Shown here one piece after another: positions 33,269 to 39,727 of a stretch of 64,000 nucleotides of DNA (its first letter is position 1; each line of letters begins with the position of its first letter). The stretch lies in NCBI GenBank assembly GCA_964486455.1, contig CAZAMP010000006.1:50313-114312 (forward strand). The letters are read 5' to 3'. The stretch comes from CAZAMP01 sp964486455 (GTDB lineage Bacteria > Eisenbacteria > RBG-16-71-46 > CAZAMP01). The notes under the pieces were generated by a model. That model was not told where the DNA came from. It searched no databases and saw only the letters and a program-made list of their open reading frames with translations. The position numbers and the translations under genes are program-made.

Positions 33269-36132
33269 CAGTAGTCCCACCCAATGAAGAAGTCCGTATG
33301 TGTACCCGACTCCACGCTCGTGAAATCTGTCCGCCGCGCAAAGTCAAGGCGGAACACAAGAAAGCCGCCGAAGCTCATCCTGAATGAAAGACCGAAGCTT
33401 CCCAGCGGCGGCCAGTCGACCGACTCGTTGGCGTTCCACATGAGGCCGGCATCGACGAAGGCCGCGCTCTCGATGCCCGGGAACTCGATCGCGCCGAACG
33501 GAAAGCCGATGACAAACCCCTCCACGATCGGAAACCGATACTCATTGTTGAAGAGCAGTGATCGCGTCGCGAAGAGCTCCCGATACGGGTATCCACGCAG
33601 TGAGTGGCTCCCGCCGAGCGTCCAGTAGCGGGGATCGGAACCGAATGAGAAGCGTCCTTGTAGCCGCGTCGCCCACGTCGATCGCTGGCCCGTCCGGATG
33701 TAGCGGCGGTAGTCGCCCACGAGCACCAGCCCTTCCGTCTCCGCGCGATAGGGGTCGAGTGTCAAACCGATTGCGGCCTTGGCGCGGACGCCATCCACGG
33801 GCCCCGTCGGGATCCAGAGCGACGTATCGTGCACCCAGGAAAATGAATTCGTCGCGAGCCAAGCGCGCCGGTCGATGTCGATGAGCGGATGCCGTTTGTC
33901 GGAGTAGATGAGCCCGAGCGACGTCTCGATCCGCTTGAACTTGGAGAACGGATAGCTCGCGATGAAGCTCACCCCGGCCCGACGCTCGAAGAACGAGAGA
34001 TCGCGATCATCCAGGAAGTCGCCGGCGTAGTGAAACGTGCTCACACCGTAGTTGAGGCGCCGCCGCAGATTGAAGTACGTGACCCCGGCGCTGAACCGCT
34101 TGACAAAGCGATCGCTCCGCCCGGACGTGTTGCCGAGCTGAAGAAAGACGATTTCGTCCCCGAGCATGTCGGTGAGCGCGGCCTGGACCCCTTGAGCATC
34201 CGGGAGGTACGGATCGAACGCGACACCGCCTTGCGCAAAGTCGAGCGTGAAGCGCCGTCGGTATCGATCGGGCTCGGCCCTCCCCTCCTGCCACGCGTCA
34301 TCCCAACGCCACCCCGCCATCACAGGCGACCCCACAAGCTCGAACGCCGCCACGGAGTCAGCCGGGATTGGAAGCGAGTAGATCCTGAAGGCGCCGTTGG
34401 AGTAGCCCGTGAAGAGTAGCGTCGCGCCGTCCTCGGTCGGCGAGGGATCCATCCCGCCGCCCAACAGCGTCGTGAGGCGCCGGCCGCGACCCTCCAGATC
34501 AACCTCGCACAGATCGGGAAGCCCGTCCCGGGAAGACGAGAAGTAGACCTTCTCGCCATCGGCGGAGAAGCGCGGCGCTTCGTCCCGCCATGGGCCGCGC
34601 GTGAGATAGCGCAGATTCCTGCTCTCGATCTCCAGAAGGAAGAGATTGAGGGCTGCATCCCGACCATGCTCGGTCCGATCCGACGCGAACACGATCGTTC
34701 GCCCGTCCGGTGAGAAATCCGGATCCACATCCTGATACCGATCATTCGTCAGACGAGTGAGCTCACCGCTCTCCGGCTCGAACATGTAGAGATCGGACTG
34801 CGCGTCGACCGTGAGCCCTTGAAAGACGACGCGCCGCCCGTCGAGCGACCACGCCGGTGAGGTCAACGCCACGAGGTCCCGGAAGCGATATCGGCCGATA
34901 ACCTCGCGGCGCTTCACGTCGAACACGAAGAGTGCGTCCTTGTCGTTCCACTTGGAAACAAAGGCGAGCCGTCCATCGGCGGAGACGTCGACCTTGCTCA
35001 CGAACGGATGAAGCGACTCGAACTCGGCCTGCCGCTCCCCCTTCACGAGAACCTCGACGTCACGCTCTTCGCCGCCCAGCGAGGCCATGTAGATGTTCGT
35101 GTAGCCCGTCCGCGGTGAAACGAAAATGTACTTCCCCTCTTCCTCCAGGACACCGGACGGGATCTCGACCGGCTTGAAGTTCGCCCCCCCGTTGCCGGCC
35201 AGGAGTCGCGCCTCGAGCCCGACGGGATGGCGGTCTTGCACCATCGGGTAGTAGTTGCGCCGCTCGTACTGGTGCCACTGATCGCTGAGCGTCTCCTCGC
35301 TCACACCCGTCACCCATTCGAGCACGTCATTGAAATCCTGACTGATCCAGAGGTTCTCGTAGAGCCTTGCGACGGCGTCGGTGCCGTAGGTCTCGGCGAT
35401 GAAGGTGACGACGCTCTGGCCAAGCTTGTAGAGAGCGAAGGTTCCGTTGTAACGCCAGAGACCTCTGATCGGCGGGAGACGGCCCGCGATCACAAGATCA
35501 CTCAGGACCATCTCCCCCTGCGGCATCATCCGTCCGGAGAGGTAGTCCGCCGTTCCTTCGGTTAGCCAGAGCGGCGGATACGCCATGCCGCGATTGAAGT
35601 GCTGCCGGTAGAGCGACGACTGAATCGAAAGCTGGAATACGTGCACCAGCTCGTGATGAAGGACGGTGCGGAACTGTGAGTACGACCCGGAGAATGGGAT
35701 CAGCACGCGCCCCTTCAGCAGCTCGGTGAGCCCGGCGACGCCTTCGGGGAGAAAGAACGGGATGACGTTGGTCTGCTCGAAGTGCTGGTGGCTGGCGTAG
35801 ATGATGAGCGGTATCCGACGACGCACCTCGTGACCGAAAAACGTCGCGAGATCCGTATAGCTCTCTTCCGCCATCGCCAGCGCGTGGCGGGCAAGATCTT
35901 CCTCATCCGGATAGAAATAGAGGTCGAAATGCTCGCCCTTGAGCGCCTGCCACTCGAAGTCCGTGTACTGGACCTTGTTCTTTCCGAACACCGAGAACTG
36001 GGCGTGGGCCGTTGCCGCGGCCAGGAGGAGTGTTGCGATCAGACAGATGGTCAAGAACACGGGCAGCGGCACGCCCGGAATCCGGCCCCCACGCGCGGCC
36101 CTGCGCTCCGGATGACACGCGGGTCCGCGCAC
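33268..36132 (-). CDS. Zincin peptidase - WD40-like propeller - outer-membrane barrel fusion protein
   Basis: About 954 residues from a tentative GTG at 36132. A signal peptide (FLTICLIATLLLAAATAHAQ) leads to a peptidase-MA-like zincin domain with HELVH (H160, E161, H164) and a downstream WLTEGTADYLSG giving the third ligand E192. Then come TolB/PD40-type propeller blades (SADGRLAFVSKWN, SPDGRTIVFASDRTEHG, SADGEKVYFSSSRDGLPDL). From about residue 630 the sequence is a beta-barrel with LGGSHSLRGYPYRELFA, an Omp85-like loop motif, ending TDFFIGWDY with an aromatic tail. The start is unclear because the frame runs back into the RNase P RNA gene; GTG at 36072 is another choice. First gene of the envelope cluster. 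Confidence 0.8.
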   Translation of the reverse strand: MRGPACHPERRAARGGRIPGVPLPVFLTICLIATLLLAAATAHAQFSVFGKNKVQYTDFEWQALKGEHFDLYFYPDEEDLARHALAMAEESYTDLATFFGHEVRRRIPLIIYASHQHFEQTNVIPFFLPEGVAGLTELLKGRVLIPFSGSYSQFRTVLHHELVHVFQLSIQSSLYRQHFNRGMAYPPLWLTEGTADYLSGRMMPQGEMVLSDLVIAGRLPPIRGLWRYNGTFALYKLGQSVVTFIAETYGTDAVARLYENLWISQDFNDVLEWVTGVSEETLSDQWHQYERRNYYPMVQDRHPVGLEARLLAGNGGANFKPVEIPSGVLEEEGKYIFVSPRTGYTNIYMASLGGEERDVEVLVKGERQAEFESLHPFVSKVDVSADGRLAFVSKWNDKDALFVFDVKRREVIGRYRFRDLVALTSPAWSLDGRRVVFQGLTVDAQSDLYMFEPESGELTRLTNDRYQDVDPDFSPDGRTIVFASDRTEHGRDAALNLFLLEIESRNLRYLTRGPWRDEAPRFSADGEKVYFSSSRDGLPDLCEVDLEGRGRRLTTLLGGGMDPSPTEDGATLLFTGYSNGAFRIYSLPIPADSVAAFELVGSPVMAGWRWDDAWQEGRAEPDRYRRRFTLDFAQGGVAFDPYLPDAQGVQAALTDMLGDEIVFLQLGNTSGRSDRFVKRFSAGVTYFNLRRRLNYGVSTFHYAGDFLDDRDLSFFERRAGVSFIASYPFSKFKRIETSLGLIYSDKRHPLIDIDRRAWLATNSFSWVHDTSLWIPTGPVDGVRAKAAIGLTLDPYRAETEGLVLVGDYRRYIRTGQRSTWATRLQGRFSFGSDPRYWTLGGSHSLRGYPYRELFATRSLLFNNEYRFPIVEGFVIGFPFGAIEFPGIESAAFVDAGLMWNANESVDWPPLGSFGLSFRMSFGGFLVFRLDFARRTDFTSVESGTHTDFFIGWDY

Positions 36133-36206
36133 GGGAAGATCGCCCCGGTCGTGCCGAGCGCCGCGTACGGGCCGGAACCACCGGTGCGCATCCGCTGTCG
36201 AGTGAG

Positions 36207-36616
36207 TTCGGAAGGAGACCATAAGCCGAGTTCTGTGGGGCCGAAGCCCTAGCGGCCATTTGTCTGGGGACGCCGTTACCGACGCCCTCGTCGGATCGCC
36301 TTTCGACGACCGCGATAGCGACCTACCCGAGGGTTTAGCGAGGCAGGCGACCTCTTCCCTCCTATTTGGTCTTGCTCCAGGTGGGGTTTGCCGAGCCGCC
36401 GAGGTCACCCCCGACGCTGGTGAGCTCTTACCTCACCGTTTCACCCTTACCGCCTCCCGAAAGAGACGGCGGTCTGCTCTCTGTTGCACTTTCCGTGGGA
36501 TCACTCCCCCTGGCCGTTAGCCAGCACCTTGCCTTGTGGAGCTCGGACTTTCCTCGGGCGCCCCGCCGACCCCATGGGCCGACGATGCGCACGCGACCGC
36601 CCAGCCTCCTTCCGAA
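36207..36616 (-). ncRNA. rnpB: RNase P RNA (bacterial class A)
   Basis: Catalytic RNA of the tRNA 5'-processing enzyme. On the minus strand the 5' core GAGGAAAGUCCGAGCUCC (P3/P4 region), the GUGCAACAGAGAGCA segment, GGUAAGGGUGAAACGG and the 3' ACAGAACUCGGCUUAUGG motif appear in the right order. The ends pair perfectly: TTCGGAAGGAG with CTCCTTCCGAA forms an 11-bp P1 and defines the limits. It lies 31 bp after the rnhA stop, and the downstream fusion-protein frame continues into its 3' end. Confidence 0.95.
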
Positions 36617-36647
36617 ACCGAATGGCCGGTGAATACCGACGGAAGGT

Positions 36648-37067
36648 CTACGGAATCACGCTCTGATGATACCGATCAATCGCGTCATTGGCCAGACGAT
36701 CGGCGATGGCGTTCCCGCCGCGTTTGACGTGCTCGACGGTCGCGTCCGGCAGGCGGCCGAGGAGCCCGGCGGCGCGGGAATGAAGCGGCTTGAGGCCCGC
36801 GTTTTTCACCCGGTACTCGCCGGACATCTGCCGCACGACGAGCTCGGAATCCATGTGGATCCGAACCTTCACATCCCCGAGGCTCTGCGCGATCAGGAGC
36901 GCGGCGATGAGCCCCTGGTATTCCGCCTGATTGTTGCTGCCCTTGCCCAGGTAGCGCGAATATTCCGCGATCACGTGCCCGTCCGGATCCAGGGCGACGA
37001 CGCCCACGCCGGACGGCCCGGGGTTGCCGCGCGCGGCCCCATCCGTATAGATGTCGATGACGCTCAA
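36648..37067 (-). CDS. rnhA: Ribonuclease HI family protein
   Basis: Cleaves the RNA strand of RNA-DNA hybrids. I chose the TTG at 37067, which overlaps the previous TGA and has GAAGAAGGG upstream, giving 139 residues. The DEDD active site is complete: D9 in IYTDGAARGNPGPSG, E49 in NNQAEYQGL, D73 in HMDSELVV and D123 in IADRLAND. The form resembles the short Rv2228c/YpdQ-type RNase HI that often follows a zinc-ribbon coiled-coil gene, which is its neighbour here. RNase P RNA follows 31 bp downstream. Confidence 0.92.
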   Translation of the reverse strand: MSVIDIYTDGAARGNPGPSGVGVVALDPDGHVIAEYSRYLGKGSNNQAEYQGLIAALLIAQSLGDVKVRIHMDSELVVRQMSGEYRVKNAGLKPLHSRAAGLLGRLPDATVEHVKRGGNAIADRLANDAIDRYHQSVIP

Positions 37068-37774
37068 CTGGATGTCCCTTCTTCCCACACGATGATGCGG
37101 CCGCAGTTGTCGCACGCGTGGACGCTCTGTCCGTGACGAAGGTCGTTGATGATCTGCGGGGTCAGCGACGTAAAACACCCACCGCACGATGCGCCACTGA
37201 CCGGCGCGACGGCCATCTCCTTCGACGCAGACACCTGCTCATACCGCCGGGCGAGATCCTTGGGTAGCTCAGCCACCAGATCGGCCGCCGCCGCGTCCAG
37301 CCGCGCCAGCTCCCCCCTAGATCGCTCGAGCTCCCCTTCAAGTTCCGCCTTTCGTGAACTCAGCCGCTCCTCCGAGCGCTTGTAGACACTCTCGGCCTTC
37401 GCCACGCGCTCGGAAACCGCGTCCTCCTCCTCGAACGTCTGAAGGATCGCGTCCTCATTTTTCGAGATCTTCTCCTTGATGAACTCGATCTGACTGAGCG
37501 CCGCGCGATACTCCTCATTCTTCTTGATCATGGGGAGCTGGTCGTCATACGTCTTCTTCTGCGCGAGGAGGTCCTGGATGCCGGTTTCGAGATCGCGCCG
37601 GCGCTTGACGAGCGCGTCCATCTCAGCGTTGGCGTTCTCCAGAACGCTCTTCTCCTCACCGAACTGGCGCTCCAGACCCTCTATCTCCCGGGGGATGCGC
37701 GATAGAACCTGACGCAAGGATTGCCGCTCGCGCTCATTTTGGACGAGCAGTCGAAGGGCATCTGTCTGCTCCAT
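37064..37774 (-). CDS. Coiled-coil protein with C-terminal C4 zinc ribbon
   Basis: This 236-residue cytoplasmic protein starts at the ATG at 37774 (an ATG at 37786 is also in frame). Residues 10-175 form a long charged coiled coil (for example RRRDLETGIQDLLAQKKTYDDQ, shown only in part here by its heptad-rich pattern). The C-terminus has two CxxC knuckles, SCGGCFTSL and HACDNCGRII, forming a C4 zinc ribbon of the zf-RING_7 type. Homologues are widespread beside RNase HI genes and are thought to bind nucleic acid or chaperone RNA; the role is not firmly known. It overlaps rnhA by 4 bp. Confidence 0.85.
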   Translation of the reverse strand: MEQTDALRLLVQNERERQSLRQVLSRIPREIEGLERQFGEEKSVLENANAEMDALVKRRRDLETGIQDLLAQKKTYDDQLPMIKKNEEYRAALSQIEFIKEKISKNEDAILQTFEEEDAVSERVAKAESVYKRSEERLSSRKAELEGELERSRGELARLDAAAADLVAELPKDLARRYEQVSASKEMAVAPVSGASCGGCFTSLTPQIINDLRHGQSVHACDNCGRIIVWEEGTSS

Positions 37775-37812
37775 GATGACTCCCATTCACGCACATAGAC
37801 ACCGGCGGGCAC

Positions 37813-37843
37813 AAAAAAACGAGTGCACGGTCGTCGTGCACTC
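37813..37843 (-). terminator. Rho-independent terminator after the tRNA-Met/tRNA-Val genes
   Basis: Minus strand: GAGTGCACG-ACGAC-CGTGCACTC, a perfect 9-bp stem, then G and seven Ts. It ends the tRNA transcript just before the zinc-ribbon gene. A second hairpin (GCGCGCCCGG with CCGGGCGCGC, 37853-37878) lies between it and tRNA-Val. Confidence 0.85.
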
Positions 37844-37907
37844 GGTGCCTAAGCGCGCCCGGTCGTCGCCGGGCGCGCGCATCGCGCCGCCTAGCCGCAA
37901 AGCCAAA

Positions 37908-37984
37908 TGGTGGGCGGCACAGGATTTGAACCTGTGACCCCTGGCTTGTGATGCCAGTGCTCTAACCAACTGAGCTAGCCGCCC
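37908..37984 (-). tRNA. tRNA-Val (CAC)
   Basis: Complete cloverleaf with a GGGCGGC acceptor stem paired to GCCGCCC, D-arm AGCTCAGTTGGTTAGAGC, anticodon stem CTGGC/GCCAG with loop ATCACAA (anticodon CAC, reading GUG), T-loop TTCAAAT, and an encoded CCA end. It lies 17 bp downstream of tRNA-Met. Confidence 0.95.
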
Positions 37985-38001
37985 TTCCCTAAGTCGAAGC
38001 C

Positions 38002-38077
38002 TGGTGGGCCCACCTGGATTTGAACCAGGGACCAACCGGTTATGAGCCGGTGGCTCTGACCGCTGAGCTATGGGCCC
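38002..38077 (-). tRNA. tRNA with CAT anticodon (elongator Met or Ile2)
   Basis: Complete cloverleaf: acceptor GGGCCCA, anticodon stem ACCGG/CCGGT with loop CTCATAA (anticodon CAT), T-loop TTCAAAT, encoded CCA. It is not initiator-type, since the first acceptor pair is G-C. Whether it is elongator tRNA-Met or the lysidine-modified tRNA-Ile cannot be decided by eye. First gene of the two-tRNA transcript. Confidence 0.9.
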
Positions 38078-38100
38078 AGCATCCGTTCCAGCGGTGAGAG

Positions 38101-38129
38101 ACGCTATCACGCGTTTGCGTTATGGTCAA
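38101..38129 (-). promoter_or_regulatory. Promoter of the tRNA-Met/tRNA-Val transcript
   Basis: Minus-strand TTGACC (38129-38124), 17-bp spacer, TAGCGT (38106-38101), 24 bp before the first tRNA base. The rest of the gap 38130-38290 holds short GC-rich palindromes only. Confidence 0.7.
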
Positions 38130-38298
38130 GAAAGCTGGTGGCGCCCGTCTGGATGTGACGCCCGGACACCGATCGGCCAACGGAAGAGCGGGCAATCAGA
38201 TGCGGACACGCCCCCGCCCCTGCAATCGGGGATTCGCGAAACCTCGCGTTCGCGGAACCGCGGCGGGCTATACTGCCACTAGAGAACCCAAGAGATGA

Positions 38299-38304
38299 TA
38301 TAAT
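38299..38304 (+). promoter_or_regulatory. Candidate -10 box of the beta-helix gene
   Basis: A perfect TATAAT lies 55 bp before the plus-strand ATG at 38359. No consensus -35 was found at 16-18 bp, so the call is tentative. Confidence 0.35.
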
Positions 38305-38358
38305 GAGTCGCGCCGTGGAATTGTGACTCCCGTTCTTCGCCTCAGTGGAGGCTCCGTC

Positions 38359-39390
38359 ATGCGATCGATAGCTCCTGTCAGCTTGGCTTTCGTTCTCACG
38401 TTCGTTTATCCCCCGCTCTCGGTGGCGTCGACCTATGTCGTGGACCCCTCCGGCGGTGGGGATTTTGATGCGATCGGTCACGCGGTGCATGAGGCTGCGA
38501 ACGGTGACACCATCGAGCTGGCCGACGCAACGTATACCGGTTTCCACAATCACGACCTCAACGTCAGCGGCAAGGCGCTGACGATCAAGTCGCAGAGCGG
38601 TGATCCGACTGCTTGCATCATCGACTGCGAAGGCTCGGCTGCGTATCCGCACTATTTCATTGCCATCGAGAAGTCGCCGTGGGAAGAGGCGTTTGTGATC
38701 GAGGGGATCTCGGTCACCGGGTCGTATAGTTCGTCGGTTTCTGGGCTTCCCATGCCGGCCATCCGCCTGCTCGAGACGGGCCCCCTTGTACTGCGATCAT
38801 GTCGTCTCTATGAGAACGAGGCCCCCGTTGGTGGAGGGAGATACCCTTCCGTGGCAATCGCCCTCAATACGCCCGGCTTGACCTTTGAGGACTGCCTCGT
38901 ATGGGGGAACTACGGTGGACCTGCCATCGATGGGAGTTTTTGCTTCGTGCAGATCATTCGATCAACGATCACTGGGAACCATAGCCCCGGCATCACTGGC
39001 GGTGTGTCCCTGAATGACGGAGGCGTGTACGCCGAGTCATCGATACTCTGGGGCAACTGCGGAGAGATGCCGCCGGCGGGCTACCACCATGCAGATGTTG
39101 GCTTGATCGGCACGACCAGCATGGAATTCCACTGTTCCGTTGTTAAGTACATCCAGTATGGAAACTTCTACTTCCACGACTGCATCTTCAAAGACCCTAT
39201 CTTCTGTGACCCGGCTGACTGTCAGTCTGGACCGACGGGTGATGGCGTCTACACGGTCTCTCGCGACTCCCCCTGCCTGCCCGACAACAACTCGTGCGGC
39301 GCGCAGATCGGGGCTCTCGGTGAGGGTTGCGTGATCGTTCCCACGGCCGCGGCGACATGGGGGCTGGTCAAGGCGCGGTTCAGAGAATGA
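38359..39390 (+). CDS. Secreted right-handed parallel beta-helix repeat protein
   Basis: GGAGG lies 7 bp before this ATG, giving 343 residues. A signal peptide ends near PLSVAS; then YVVDPSGGGDFDAIGHAV and IELADATYTGF, a start typical of secreted pectate-lyase-like beta-helix proteins, with rungs such as ALTIKSQSGDPTACIIDC, FVIEGISVTGS and LRSCRLYENEAP. Many cysteines are present. No catalytic residues of a known lyase could be identified. The C-terminus TWGLVKARFRE resembles a conserved end seen on many secreted proteins of Eisenbacteria-like genomes (from memory) and may be a sorting or anchoring tag. It is a lone plus-strand gene with lower GC than its surroundings. Confidence 0.8.
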   Translation: MRSIAPVSLAFVLTFVYPPLSVASTYVVDPSGGGDFDAIGHAVHEAANGDTIELADATYTGFHNHDLNVSGKALTIKSQSGDPTACIIDCEGSAAYPHYFIAIEKSPWEEAFVIEGISVTGSYSSSVSGLPMPAIRLLETGPLVLRSCRLYENEAPVGGGRYPSVAIALNTPGLTFEDCLVWGNYGGPAIDGSFCFVQIIRSTITGNHSPGITGGVSLNDGGVYAESSILWGNCGEMPPAGYHHADVGLIGTTSMEFHCSVVKYIQYGNFYFHDCIFKDPIFCDPADCQSGPTGDGVYTVSRDSPCLPDNNSCGAQIGALGEGCVIVPTAAATWGLVKARFRE

Positions 39391-39500
39391 TCGGTCGTCC
39401 TCGGAATCCCGTCACGCGTCGCCGCCGAAGCGCCAGTCAGCGCGCATCCCGAGTGATCACCCCGAAAGCCGCAGCACGTTGGGGTCACATCGATTAGCGG

Positions 39501-39518
39501 TTTGTACCCGGGTACAAA
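39501..39518. repeat. Perfect 18-bp palindrome in the beta-helix/rpoD gap
   Basis: TTTGTACCCGGGTACAAA is an uninterrupted palindrome between the ends of two convergent genes (gap 39391-39727). Lacking a loop and a U-tract it looks more like a dimeric protein site than a terminator. No gene was recognised in this 337-bp gap. Confidence 0.5.
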
Positions 39519-39693
39519 AATGACCTGAAATGCGAAGCTGATTCACATGATGCGGCTTGAGGATGTGATCGGCTTGACCGTGCGTGCGGTGAAGGGGCTG
39601 CCAACGGGCCGACGAGGAGTCACAACTCCGTGGCGGATGCCGTTCGGCCAGCCGCCCGGCGGTGCGGTGGTGCGGCGGCAAAGACAGGCTGAC

Positions 39694-39720
39694 GGCGGGC
39701 GGAGCGATGCCCCGCCCGCC
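39694..39720 (-). terminator. Strong hairpin after rpoD, possible terminator
   Basis: Minus strand: GGCGGGCGG-GGCATCGCT-CCGCCCGCC, a perfect 9-bp GC stem starting 8 nt after the rpoD stop. Only a weak T-rich stretch follows, so it may end or stabilise the transcript. Confidence 0.5.
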
Positions 39721-39727
39721 ACTACCT

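Noticed and set aside
36140..36408. N-terminal extension of the zincin-propeller-barrel frame
   Set aside because: It lies largely inside the RNase P RNA gene, whose core motifs and P1 pairing are clear.
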